A DNA stretch of 64,000 nucleotides from Hyphomicrobiales bacterium (GTDB taxonomy: Bacteria > Pseudomonadota > Alphaproteobacteria > Rhizobiales > Rhizobiaceae), in NCBI GenBank assembly GCA_900469625.1, contig UBXV01000010.1, positions 104,469 through 168,468 on the forward strand, read 5' to 3'. The notes under the pieces were generated by a model. That model did not search any database and was not told the DNA's origin. It was given only the letters and a program-made list of their open reading frames with translations. Below are positions 8,100 to 15,897 of the stretch, one piece after another. The translations under genes and the position numbers were made by a program. The stretch's first letter is position 1. Every line of letters begins with the position of its first letter.

Positions 8100-9086
8100 A
8101 TGACAAGAGGGTTCGTTACGGCCGAGGAAGTCGCAAAGCGTGCGGGCGTTTCGCGTTCGGCCGTTTCGCGAACCTTTACCCCGGGTGCCAGCGTTTCCCA
8201 GGCTGTCCGGCGCAAGGTGCTGAAGGCGGCGCGCGAACTCGGCTATCGAGTCAACCGCCTGGCGCAAGGACTGAACAACGACCGCTCGAACCTCATCGGC
8301 GTCGTCGGCACCAATCTCAGCGCGCCCTTCATTTCCAGGCAGCTCGATCTCTTGAGCATCGGCCTGCTCCGGCGCGGACTTCAGTGCCTGCTGCTCAACG
8401 CCGCAGACGCCCGCAAGGATATCGCACCGCTGATCGAGCTGTTGTTCGAATTCCGCGCCCAGGCCATCGTCGTGCTATCGGGCGAGCCCCCGTCCTCGAT
8501 CGTCGATGAATGCATCGCGAATGGCGTGCGGCTGATCCTCGTCAATCAACGGCTCGACCGAACCGATACCAATATGGTGCTCAGCGACGATTCGCACGGC
8601 GCCGACCTCGCGGCACTCCGACTGATGTCCGCCAGGTGCAAGAAGGTGGCCGTCGTTTCAAGCGCCAGCCAGACACCGTCGCAGGTTCGTCGCGCGACGG
8701 CGTTTAGCCAGAGGATGCAGACGGCCGGCATCGAGGTGGTCGCCTGGTCGGACGGGCCGACCGGCTACGAAAGCGGCTATCAGGCGGGCTGCGAACTGCT
8801 GCGCGACAAAAAGATCGATGGAGCATTCTGCGTCACCGACCTTTTGGCGCTCGGCTTCCTCGATGCCGCGCGCATCGAGATGCAGCGGCGCGTGCCCGAG
8901 GACCTCTCGATCATCGGCTTCGATGACATTCCGCAGGCCGGCTGGAAGAGCTACGAGCTGACGACCATCGTCCAGTCTCTGACAACATTGACCGACAACG
9001 TGCTGACGGCGCTCGAAACCGATGAGCCCGCGACCCGGCTGCAGGTGGTGCCGGTCTCGATGATCGAGCGCAAGACGGTGCGCTAG
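8100..9086 (+). CDS. LacI-family transcriptional regulator
   Basis: A 328-residue regulator. The N-terminal helix-turn-helix is typical (TAEEVAKRAGVSRSAVSR, about residues 7-24), followed by the hinge helix region LGYRVNRLAQGL and a periplasmic-binding-protein-like effector domain (LIGVVGTNLSAPF through IIGFDDIPQAGW). ATG 8100 is preferred to the in-frame TTG at 8088 because AGGAA at 8091-8095 then acts as ribosome site. It is divergent from the ABC importer and convergent with the second phosphatase operon, so it sits between its two proposed targets. ACACGTG palindromes upstream of both operons are its candidate operators. The inducer is probably the transported compound or a dephosphorylated product. 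Confidence 0.92.
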   Translation: MTRGFVTAEEVAKRAGVSRSAVSRTFTPGASVSQAVRRKVLKAARELGYRVNRLAQGLNNDRSNLIGVVGTNLSAPFISRQLDLLSIGLLRRGLQCLLLNAADARKDIAPLIELLFEFRAQAIVVLSGEPPSSIVDECIANGVRLILVNQRLDRTDTNMVLSDDSHGADLAALRLMSARCKKVAVVSSASQTPSQVRRATAFSQRMQTAGIEVVAWSDGPTGYESGYQAGCELLRDKKIDGAFCVTDLLALGFLDAARIEMQRRVPEDLSIIGFDDIPQAGWKSYELTTIVQSLTTLTDNVLTALETDEPATRLQVVPVSMIERKTVR

Positions 9087-9087
9087 A

Positions 9088-9143
9088 AGCGTTTAGAGGC
9101 AAAGTGCGAAGCGGTTTTCTGTCGGGAAATGCGCAGAAACGCT
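9088..9143. repeat. Short intergenic repeat-like unit of rhizobial type
   Basis: This 56-bp stretch between convergent genes is bounded by AGCGTTT (9088-9094) and AAACGCT (9137-9143) and contains AAAGTGCGAAGCGGTTTTC and GGAAATGCGC, word combinations I recall as common in rhizobial intergenic repeats. It may also fold and act as a bidirectional terminator. Only one copy is in the window, so repetition cannot be shown here. Confidence 0.4.
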
Positions 9144-9153
9144 CGAACTTAAA

Positions 9154-10797
9154 TCACCCGGCCTGGCGGATACGGCTTTCGATCAGAAGGCCGCTATCGT
9201 CGAGGATCGGGTGGGCAACGGACGCGATGTGAGCGTTGATGCGCTTGAGGTCGCGCAGCATGTCGAGGTGCAGTGAACTTGTCTCGATGCTTTCTGCCCT
9301 GCCGTCACGCAGGCGCTGCAGATGCCGCTCGGCCGATTGCCGTTCAAGGCGGCGCACATCTTCCTTCACCTCAACCAATCGCCGGGCGAGCGCTGCATCG
9401 CGGGTGGCAAACACAGTCTGCGCCAGGCGCAGATTGTCGAGCGTGATGACAAAGAGCCGCGTCAGCTCCTCATGGCCATCCCGCGAAAAGGCCAGCCCGA
9501 GCGAGATCTTCTTGGCAAGTTCGGCCAGCAAGCCCTTTTCGATGATGTCGCCGATATGTTCGAGGTTGATGGCGTAGTCGACGACATCCATGGCGCGCCG
9601 ACGGTTGTCCTCGCCGATCTCTGCCTGGCCGAGGCGCGAGACATAGACCTTGATCTGGTGCTGCAGCCGGTCGACCCGGCCCTCAAGCGTGCTGATGGCG
9701 GCAAGCTTCGACGCGTCCGCGTGCTGGAGCGCGGCGCTCGCCTGGCCGAGCATGCTTTCGATCAGATCGCCGACGGCCAGAACCTCGCGGCTGGCACCGG
9801 CAAGGGCTGCGACTGGCGTCGAAAGCTTGTCCTCGTCGAGGTAACTCGGCGCATCCGGCATCTGCCCGGGCTCCGGCAACAGCCGGGCTGTCAGCGCCGA
9901 AAGCGGGCGCGACAGCGGCCAGGCGAGCATTGCGAGCGCCAGATTGAAGATCAGGTGCGCATCGACAGGCAGTTTTTCGTGCGACAGCGGCAGGATGTCG
10001 AGCAGCTGCGCCGAGTAGCCGGCAAGCGGCAGCGCCACCAAGCAGCCGATCGCACGCACGATGAGATTGCCGATCGTCACGCGCCTGGCGCCGATCGGCG
10101 AGCGCAGCGTCGCCAGGACCGGCGGCACGGCACCGCCGAGATTGGCCCCGAGAACGAGGACGATGATCAGCCCGGTGGAAATGCCGCCCGTTGCAGCGAG
10201 CGACAAGATGAGGACGACGATCGCGAGGCTGGAGGATGCGAGGATCGCCAGCAAGGCAGAGAAAATCAGTGCGACCGGCCAGGCATTGTCCAGCATCGCC
10301 AGAAAAGCGGAGAGCGCTGCGGAGGCGCGCAGCGGTTCCGTCGCAAGCCCGATCAGGTGCAGTGACAGCAGCATCAGCCCGACGCCGACCACGGCCGCAC
10401 CACCGCCCTTTCGCGCGTTCGAGGTGCCGCGCGACAGGATAACGCCTGTCAGAATGAGGAGCGGCGAGAGCCAGCCAATCCCGAGCGATACGATCCAGGC
10501 GGTCATCGCGGTGCCGACATTGGCGCCCAGAAGCACGATCTGCGCCATGCGCGGCGCGACGAGATTGCGTTCGGCAAAGGACGCGATCATCAGCGCCGTG
10601 GCGGTCGAGCTTTGCAGCGCGACGGTCGCTATGAGGCCGGCGAGAAAGGAGCGCACGCCATCGCGCGTGCCGGCCGCCAATCCCGTCTTCAGCCTGGCGC
10701 CGAAGGCGCGCTGCACACCGGACTTGACTTGCGACAGCCCGAACAACAGCAGCGCCACGGCGCCGAAGAGATTGATGCTGACGATCGTCGATTCCAT
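9154..10797 (-). CDS. Na/Pi cotransporter family protein with PhoU-like C-terminal domain (YjbB-like)
   Basis: A 547-residue inner-membrane carrier. The first ~310 residues contain two inverted hydrophobic repeats of the Na/Pi-cotransporter II family with the QSSTAT motif near residue 62 and a second Ser-rich element (ASSSLAIVV). The remaining ~230 residues are helical and PhoU-like (VDRLQHQIKVYVSRL, HIGDIIEK). Length and architecture match E. coli YjbB, which has been proposed to export phosphate. It is the last gene of the operon IMPase - phosphatase - phosphoesterase - HTH - carrier, 43 bp after the HTH gene. In that context it may release surplus phosphate freed in the cytoplasm. Import rather than export cannot be excluded. 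Confidence 0.9.
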   Translation of the reverse strand: MESTIVSINLFGAVALLLFGLSQVKSGVQRAFGARLKTGLAAGTRDGVRSFLAGLIATVALQSSTATALMIASFAERNLVAPRMAQIVLLGANVGTAMTAWIVSLGIGWLSPLLILTGVILSRGTSNARKGGGAAVVGVGLMLLSLHLIGLATEPLRASAALSAFLAMLDNAWPVALIFSALLAILASSSLAIVVLILSLAATGGISTGLIIVLVLGANLGGAVPPVLATLRSPIGARRVTIGNLIVRAIGCLVALPLAGYSAQLLDILPLSHEKLPVDAHLIFNLALAMLAWPLSRPLSALTARLLPEPGQMPDAPSYLDEDKLSTPVAALAGASREVLAVGDLIESMLGQASAALQHADASKLAAISTLEGRVDRLQHQIKVYVSRLGQAEIGEDNRRRAMDVVDYAINLEHIGDIIEKGLLAELAKKISLGLAFSRDGHEELTRLFVITLDNLRLAQTVFATRDAALARRLVEVKEDVRRLERQSAERHLQRLRDGRAESIETSSLHLDMLRDLKRINAHIASVAHPILDDSGLLIESRIRQAG

Positions 10798-10840
10798 CTG
10801 TGCCCGTTCCCTTATGCGTCGTGCCGCCTACGGCCCGGCA

Positions 10841-11137
10841 TTACTGCCGGCCGCGCCGCAATTCCTCGCGGAACAGGTTTTGGAAGGCTGCGTATTTCTC
10901 GAAACCAAGATCGTTGATCAACCGCATGACGGTGGAGGTGGAAACGCCGGCGCGCGCGGCCACTTCCCGCGCACTGGCGAAAGCGATGTCATAGGGATGC
11001 GAAAGCGCGAACTTGGCCACTTCGAGCCGGCCGCCCTTCAGGCCGCGAGCGCCCAGGCGAAACGCCTCCTTCAATTCCGGAACGCTCGCCGGCGGTCTCT
11101 GGCCATGGGCCGGCAAGGCAAACGATGGCTGATCCAT
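10841..11137 (-). CDS. RpiR-type helix-turn-helix protein lacking the SIS domain
   Basis: A 98-residue protein made almost only of an RpiR-family N-terminal DNA-binding domain (AREVAARAGVSTSTVMRLIN, then GFEKYAAFQNLFREEL). Full RpiR regulators are about 280 residues and carry a C-terminal sugar-phosphate-sensing SIS domain; here the frame stops straight after the HTH, and the following 43 bp hold no SIS remnant before the next gene. It lies 3 bp after the metallophosphoesterase gene, so it is co-transcribed and translationally coupled. It may be a stand-alone regulator of the operon or a decayed regulator that kept its HTH. The ATG at 11137 is the first in frame. Confidence 0.75.
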   Translation of the reverse strand: MDQPSFALPAHGQRPPASVPELKEAFRLGARGLKGGRLEVAKFALSHPYDIAFASAREVAARAGVSTSTVMRLINDLGFEKYAAFQNLFREELRRGRQ

Positions 11138-11140
11138 AAT

Positions 11141-12856
11141 TCAAACAACCTCCCTGACGTGCAACCGCAATGGAATCTCGATCCGGCGCGCACCAATTTC
11201 CGCGCGGTCGAGAAAAGCGCTGAAGGCACCGAAGAAAATCGACAGGAAACCGGGGACCGAGCCGTCCCAGCCCTCCTCAGGTTCTTGGCCAAACCTTTCG
11301 GCAAGGGCGCGATAGAGCCGAAGCCGCGCGGGCGCGATCGCCGGTAGCGCCAGGTGTGCTGCCTGCCGCAGGCAGTACCAGTCGGCGATGATGTCGATCA
11401 TGCGCAGTGCCGCGATCTCGTCAGCAGAAATTTCCGACGATTTTGCAAACGCGTGCAACGTCGATGCCGCGGTTTCGACGTCGAGCAGCTCGGCGCAGAC
11501 GTCAGCGAGGGTGGCATCCGAAACGCGGCTCACCACGTCCTGCGGCCATTCCTTGACGAAGTAGCGGTGGTGCACCAGCGCCTGCTTGTGGGCGCGTAGA
11601 AACGCACCATAATCGGCGGCATCGAAGGCAGGATCGCCCGCTTCGCCGCGGCGTTCGGTCTCCAGACGATAGGCCTTAGCCAGCCGCCGATCGAGCGCCG
11701 CTTCCTGCAGTTCGACGGTATCAACTGTGACGCCGGCATCCGTCGGCTCGATGATCTTGAAGGCCGGAGGATAGGCGACCAGCGACGGCACTGCCACGTT
11801 GGTGAGCCGGCGCCCGCCGTCACCCCGCCGCGTCACGCCTTCCACATGAAGATGGCCGCTGAAATGCACGGCAAGCCCGGCACCGAGCAGGGCGTCAAAG
11901 ACAGCGTCACGTGGCGTGCGCCGGGCGACATTGGTTTCCCCGAACAGCACGCGCTCGGCGCCGGTCGCGCCATCGAATGGATCGAGTGCCGGATAGTGCG
12001 AGAAGGCGAGCACGGTCTTGCCCAGCACCTCAGCCCGTGCGCAGACGTCGGCGATCCAGGTGAGGATGAAGGGCTTCAGCCGCAGCATTGCGTTCCATCC
12101 CGCCGCCGTGCTGTCGACAAAGGCCGCCTCCTCGCCGCCTTCGAACGTGCCGTCGCGCGGCTCGAACACATTGGCATCGATCATCAACAACCAGATGCCC
12201 GGCTCCGGCTCGACCAGATAGGACGCGTCCATCAGCGCATGGCGGTTGCTTCCATCAGGCGAGACCACCTGATAGCGCCGGCTTTCCACGTCGTCGGCAA
12301 GGCCGAAGGGCGTCTCCCAATGGAGGTAGTCCGGTTTGCGAAAATAGCCGTAGGCAGCCATCGGGCCGAGACCGGACGGGTAGCCCTCGCAATACATGCG
12401 CGGCGTCACGATAGCGCCCTCGACGGGCGATGCCGGATCGCTCGTCACCCAGACGCCGGCGCCATCCTGATCCAGGAACTCCTTAGTGTGATTGCGCCCC
12501 TGCGGGCCGAAGATATCGTGGTTGCCGGGAAGGGCGTAAAAGGCGGTGCCGTGCTCGCGCGCATGCCGGTCGAGAATGCGACGCAGGCTCGCGGTCGTCT
12601 GACGCTGGCCGTCGTCGGTATAGTCCCCGAGAAGCACGACATGGCGGATGCCACGCGCACGCACTTCGTCCAGCGCCACGGAAAGCGCCCTGGCACTCTC
12701 GTTGAAAACGCGGGTCGACTGGCGTGTTTCCGACCAGCTGCGAACCATCATCCGCTCGCCATCAACGGTCATGCCGGGAAAATCGAAATCGCCTTCGAGA
12801 TCGTGGAAATGCGCATCGGCGATGACGGCAATGCGCGGTTGGCTACGCTTCAACAT
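11141..12856 (-). CDS. Metallophosphoesterase (calcineurin-like)
   Basis: A 571-residue cytoplasmic dinuclear-metal phosphoesterase. Motifs in order: ADAHFHD (D14, H16), GDYTDDGQ, GNHDIFGP, an internal SHYPALD and GHLHVEG, covering the metal ligands of the superfamily. The ~250 C-terminal residues after the catalytic domain are helical and without a recognised domain. ATG 12856 overlaps the stop of the upstream phosphatase (TGATG), making the longer frame unnecessary. No signal peptide is present. In the operon with an IMPase and a CX5R phosphatase it could split a phosphodiester before the monoesterases act, for example a glycerophospho-polyol. Substrate is inferred from context only. Confidence 0.87.
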   Translation of the reverse strand: MLKRSQPRIAVIADAHFHDLEGDFDFPGMTVDGERMMVRSWSETRQSTRVFNESARALSVALDEVRARGIRHVVLLGDYTDDGQRQTTASLRRILDRHAREHGTAFYALPGNHDIFGPQGRNHTKEFLDQDGAGVWVTSDPASPVEGAIVTPRMYCEGYPSGLGPMAAYGYFRKPDYLHWETPFGLADDVESRRYQVVSPDGSNRHALMDASYLVEPEPGIWLLMIDANVFEPRDGTFEGGEEAAFVDSTAAGWNAMLRLKPFILTWIADVCARAEVLGKTVLAFSHYPALDPFDGATGAERVLFGETNVARRTPRDAVFDALLGAGLAVHFSGHLHVEGVTRRGDGGRRLTNVAVPSLVAYPPAFKIIEPTDAGVTVDTVELQEAALDRRLAKAYRLETERRGEAGDPAFDAADYGAFLRAHKQALVHHRYFVKEWPQDVVSRVSDATLADVCAELLDVETAASTLHAFAKSSEISADEIAALRMIDIIADWYCLRQAAHLALPAIAPARLRLYRALAERFGQEPEEGWDGSVPGFLSIFFGAFSAFLDRAEIGARRIEIPLRLHVREVV

Positions 12857-13464
12857 CAGTCCTTCCCTGATCCCTCGCCGGCAATCCTGTCGATCCATCC
12901 GGATGCCCGACGCGCCGCCTCGTAGAGCATCGGCTTCGGCGTCTCGAACCATTCGTCGGGCCGCAGTTCGCGATGTTCGCGGATATGGGCAACGGCGGCA
13001 TCGAGCGTCGGGAACAGCTCCGGCTGCTGCTTATGCAGGAACAGCGCGACCAGCGACACCGAGCGGCTACGGCCGCCGCGGCAATTGACCAGCACATTGC
13101 CACCATCGGCGAAGGGATAGGTCTCGCGCTTGGGCATCGCCTGGCGCAGCGCGCCGTCGAGGATGTAATAGGCGCCGAGCATCATCGTGTCGGGACTGCC
13201 CTCGCCGTCGATCAGGCCGAGCTTGTAATAGCGAATATCGGCATAGCCGCTCGGCCGCAGGTCGCCCTCGTCATCGGCTGCGTCACGCACCCAGTTGATA
13301 TCCAGATTGATCGCGCAGTTGACGACGACCGAGATGCCGTGGCGCCTGAGCAGATCGAGATCGCGGGCACCGTCGCTGCCGCCGATATAGAGGTCCGAAT
13401 TGTGCGGGCCAAAGCCCTTGGCGATCAGACTGATCGCCGGGCGCGCGTAGACTGGGGCATCCAT
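12856..13464 (-). CDS. CX5R (dual-specificity/tyrosine-type) phosphatase, copy 2
   Basis: A 202-residue paralogue of the phosphatase at 393-1019, with nucleophile C128 and R134 in NCRGGRSRS and a candidate general acid D86 in LIDGEG. The start at 13464 (MDAPVYARPA) is chosen because the conserved core begins soon after and AAGGAAA precedes it; the frame runs open further upstream but overlaps the IMPase gene. It lies between the IMPase (82-bp gap) and the metallophosphoesterase (1-base overlap). Keeping an IMPase plus this phosphatase in both operons argues that the two enzymes act on the same compound class in sequence. Confidence 0.82.
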   Translation of the reverse strand: MDAPVYARPAISLIAKGFGPHNSDLYIGGSDGARDLDLLRRHGISVVVNCAINLDINWVRDAADDEGDLRPSGYADIRYYKLGLIDGEGSPDTMMLGAYYILDGALRQAMPKRETYPFADGGNVLVNCRGGRSRSVSLVALFLHKQQPELFPTLDAAVAHIREHRELRPDEWFETPKPMLYEAARRASGWIDRIAGEGSGKD

Positions 13465-13546
13465 GCCATTTCCTTTCCAGATCGGACGGCGCCGAAGCGC
13501 GGGCCGCCCACAAAATTCCGACTGTTGGCGCCGCAGGCGCCATCGT

Positions 13547-14389
13547 TCATGTAAGCGCCAGTTCAGCCACCCGTTCGCTCGCCGACGCGATCGGGATCCG
13601 CGACGCCCGGCTGATGCCGCCGGCAATGCCGGGAGCGGATGCGAGCACCGGTCCGCCATCGCGAAGGCTGCCGATATCCATGAAGGGGCAAACCTCGCCG
13701 CCGGCTTCGGCAACCAGCAGCAGGCCGGCAAGGCAATCCCATGAGTTCATGTGCAGCTCGACATAGGCGTCCGAACGACCGTCAGCGACATAGGCGAGCG
13801 CCAGGGCGCCCGAGCCTGCCCTGCGCACATTGGTTCCAAGCGCCAGCAGATCGCTGATGGCTTCGAGGTAGATCTCGTTCGCCACCCGGCCGGACCAGCC
13901 CATCTCGACGGATGCCGCTTCAAATGCCGTGGTGGCCGAGACCCTGATCGGCTGGCCGTTGCGGGTCGCGCCCGCCCCGCGCTCGGCGAAATAGAGCTCG
14001 TCCTGCGCCGGATTGAAGATCGCGCCGATTTCGGCCCGTCCATTCTCGATATAGGCGATGGAGATGCAGAAATGCGGGATGCCGCGCGCAAAATTGGCAG
14101 TGCCGTCGACCGGATCGACCACCCAGAGGCGATTGCTTATCGTTCCGCCGCCTTCCTCGCCGAAGAAGGCGTCATCGGGGAAATGGGCGGCGATCGCCGT
14201 GCGGATATGCGCCTCGGAAGCCGCGTCGGTCTCGGTCAGGAAATCCTGCGGTCCCTTCATCGAAAAGCTGCGGGTCGCACTGTCTTGGAAGCCCCTGAGC
14301 ACCAGCGCTCCGGCCGACAGGATGACATCCCGACAGAGGCGCGCCCGACCCTTCAGGTCGTCCGAGTAGTGTGGTTCTTCCAGCTTCAT
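13547..14389 (-). CDS. Inositol monophosphatase family protein, copy 2
   Basis: A 280-residue IMPase-superfamily phosphatase with GEEGG (E78, E79), the metal motif DPVDGTANF (D92, D95) and the C-terminal NSWDCLAGLLLVAEAGG motif. Start ATG 14389 (MKLEEPHYSD) is preferred to the in-frame ATG at 14428 because the latter would place the proposed operator palindrome inside the coding sequence. It is the first gene of the five-gene second operon and divergent from the galactofuranose transporter, with a 324-bp shared control region. Only the catalytic motifs are strongly shared with copy 1, so the two IMPases are not recent duplicates and may prefer different phosphate positions. Confidence 0.87.
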   Translation of the reverse strand: MKLEEPHYSDDLKGRARLCRDVILSAGALVLRGFQDSATRSFSMKGPQDFLTETDAASEAHIRTAIAAHFPDDAFFGEEGGGTISNRLWVVDPVDGTANFARGIPHFCISIAYIENGRAEIGAIFNPAQDELYFAERGAGATRNGQPIRVSATTAFEAASVEMGWSGRVANEIYLEAISDLLALGTNVRRAGSGALALAYVADGRSDAYVELHMNSWDCLAGLLLVAEAGGEVCPFMDIGSLRDGGPVLASAPGIAGGISRASRIPIASASERVAELALT

Positions 14390-14404
14390 TCCGCCGCATC
14401 TCCC

Positions 14405-14420
14405 TTGCACACGCGAGCAT
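14405..14420. promoter_or_regulatory. Proposed second LacI half-operator, phosphatase operon
   Basis: TTGCACACGCGAGCAT repeats the first nine bases of the palindrome at 14423-14438 at an 18-bp centre spacing, placing a tandem, weaker site next to it, just before the first gene of the phosphatase operon. Confidence 0.4.
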
Positions 14421-14422
14421 AT

Positions 14423-14438
14423 TTGCACACGTGTTCAA
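14423..14438. promoter_or_regulatory. Proposed LacI-family operator, phosphatase operon
   Basis: TTGCACACGTGTTCAA is a near-perfect palindrome (14 of 16 positions symmetric) centred on the CG step typical of LacI-family operators. It lies 34 bp upstream of the IMPase start. The core ACACGTG plus TCA recurs at 7834-7844 and 7903-7913 next to the lacI-type gene. Confidence 0.6.
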
Positions 14439-14631
14439 TAGAGGCAAGCGGCAATACATGACAAGCCTGTGTTGCACGCACCGCCCGACCGCGAGGGCCC
14501 CGACCGGCGAGGCAGTATCCCACGTGCAGCATTGAGGCGCTGCTCACCAACGGCTCGACGCGTTGTTCTCGCCGCCGCAACAACCGCACACGCCGCGCCC
14601 CGTGTCTTTGCGCGGGCCGACAGTATCTGTC

Positions 14632-14659
14632 TTCAAACGTGAGTTTACAAAAGTACTAT
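14632..14659 (+). promoter_or_regulatory. Possible sigma-70 promoter for the galactofuranose operon
   Basis: TTCAAA (14632-14637), a 16-bp spacer and TACTAT (14654-14659) form a weak -35/-10 pair in a locally AT-rich stretch about 55 bp before the binding-protein start. A small GCTGCT/AGCAGC hairpin (14679-14695) lies in the leader. The rest of the 14390-14713 gap holds the LacI-type sites and nothing else I can recognise. Confidence 0.3.
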
Positions 14660-14713
14660 TATATGATTTTTTTAATGCGCTGCTGGGAGAGCAGCTTTCT
14701 TTGGGAGGAAATC

Positions 14714-15676
14714 ATGAAGTTCGCCAAAGCACTCGCGAGTGCAACGATCCTTGCTGCCTGCACGTTTGGCAGCGCATCCGCCGCAGATCTCGTCGTCGGT
14801 TTTTCCCAGATCGGCTCGGAGTCGGGCTGGCGCGCGGCGGAAACGACGCTGACCAAGCAACAGGCTGAAGAGCGCGGCATCGACCTGAAATTCGCCGATG
14901 CGCAGCAGAAGCAGGAAAACCAGATCAAGGCGCTGCGGTCCTTCATCGCGCAGGGCGTCAACGCCATCCTGCTCGCGCCCGTCGTCGCAACCGGCTGGGA
15001 CGAAGTCCTGCAGGAAGCCAAGGACGCGGAAATTCCGGTCATCCTGCTCGACCGGACCGTCGACGCGTCGGACGATCTCTATATGACGGCCGTCACCTCC
15101 GACCTCGTGCATGAAGGCAACGTCGCCGGCAAGTGGCTGGCCGACACTGTTGCCGGCAAGCCGTGCAACATCGTCGAACTCCAGGGCACCACCGGCTCCT
15201 CGCCGGCAATCGACCGCAAGAAGGGCTTCGAACAGGCCCTTTCCGGCCACGACAACCTGAAGATCGTGCGCAGCCAGACCGGCGACTTCACCCGCACGAA
15301 GGGCAAGGAAGTCATGGAAAGCTTCCTGAAAGCCGAAGATGGCGGCAAGAACATCTGCGCGCTCTACGCCCACAATGACGACATGGCAGTCGGCGCCATC
15401 CAGGCGATCAAGGAAGCCGGCCTGAAGCCGGGCACGGACATCCTCGTGGTCTCGATCGATGCCGTGCCGGACATCTTCCAGGCGATGGCAGCCGGCGAAG
15501 CCAACGCGACCGTGGAGCTGACGCCGAACATGGCCGGCCCCGCCTTCGACGCGCTTGCCGCCTTCCAGAAGGACGGCACCAAGCCGCCGAAGTGGATCCA
15601 GACGGAATCGAAGCTCTACACCCAGGCCGACGATCCGATGAAGATCTACGAGGCCAAGAAGGGGCTCGGTTACTGA
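14714..15676 (+). CDS. ytfQ: Galactofuranose-type ABC transporter periplasmic binding protein
   Basis: A 320-residue secreted sugar-binding protein, start ATG 14714 behind GGGAGGAAATC, signal peptide ending near SASA-ADL. It matches E. coli YtfQ closely through its length: GFSQIGSESGWRAAET, QKQENQIKALRSFIAQGV, APVVATGW, AIDRKKGFE, SQTGDFTR.KGKEVMESF, YAHNDDM and ANATVELTPNMAGPAFDAL. YtfQ binds galactofuranose (and galactopyranose less well). It is followed by ATPase and two permease genes in the YtfQRT-YjfF order, confirming the system. A strong hairpin 11 nt after its stop probably raises its mRNA level relative to the downstream genes. Confidence 0.95.
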   Translation: MKFAKALASATILAACTFGSASAADLVVGFSQIGSESGWRAAETTLTKQQAEERGIDLKFADAQQKQENQIKALRSFIAQGVNAILLAPVVATGWDEVLQEAKDAEIPVILLDRTVDASDDLYMTAVTSDLVHEGNVAGKWLADTVAGKPCNIVELQGTTGSSPAIDRKKGFEQALSGHDNLKIVRSQTGDFTRTKGKEVMESFLKAEDGGKNICALYAHNDDMAVGAIQAIKEAGLKPGTDILVVSIDAVPDIFQAMAAGEANATVELTPNMAGPAFDALAAFQKDGTKPPKWIQTESKLYTQADDPMKIYEAKKGLGY

Positions 15677-15687
15677 TCCCAAGGCCC

Positions 15688-15720
15688 GGCAGGCGCTGGC
15701 GCGAACCGCCGGCGCCTGCC
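15688..15720 (+). terminator. Intercistronic hairpin after ytfQ
   Basis: GGCAGGCGC (15688-15696) pairs with GCGCCTGCC (15712-15720), and inside it GGCG pairs with CGCC around a CGAAC loop, giving about 13 bp with one mismatch. There is no T-tract, so differential mRNA stability or partial termination is likely. The rest of the 221-bp ytfQ-ytfR gap shows no gene. Confidence 0.6.
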
Positions 15721-15897
15721 GTCGCAGGCCGGGCGATCGAACTGCAGGGCTGAGAGATGGAACGGGCTTGTCCGTCTCATCTTCGCCGCTGGCTCGACGT
15801 CGGGTTGGCCTGCTTTGCTCGAATACGAGGATCGACGCGAAGCAGGACGATGCGGTGCGCCCGATCGGGCGCGCCGCGTTCCACTCAGGGAGGGATC

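Noticed and set aside
10841-11137. Calling the HTH-only gene a pseudogene
   Set aside because: No frameshift or SIS remnant can be seen and its spacing is that of a coupled operon gene, so I kept it as a short CDS.
14432-14713. FadR-type operator for the galactofuranose GntR regulator in the ytfQ leader
   Set aside because: AAGTACTATTATATGAT is AT-rich but not symmetric enough to call an operator.
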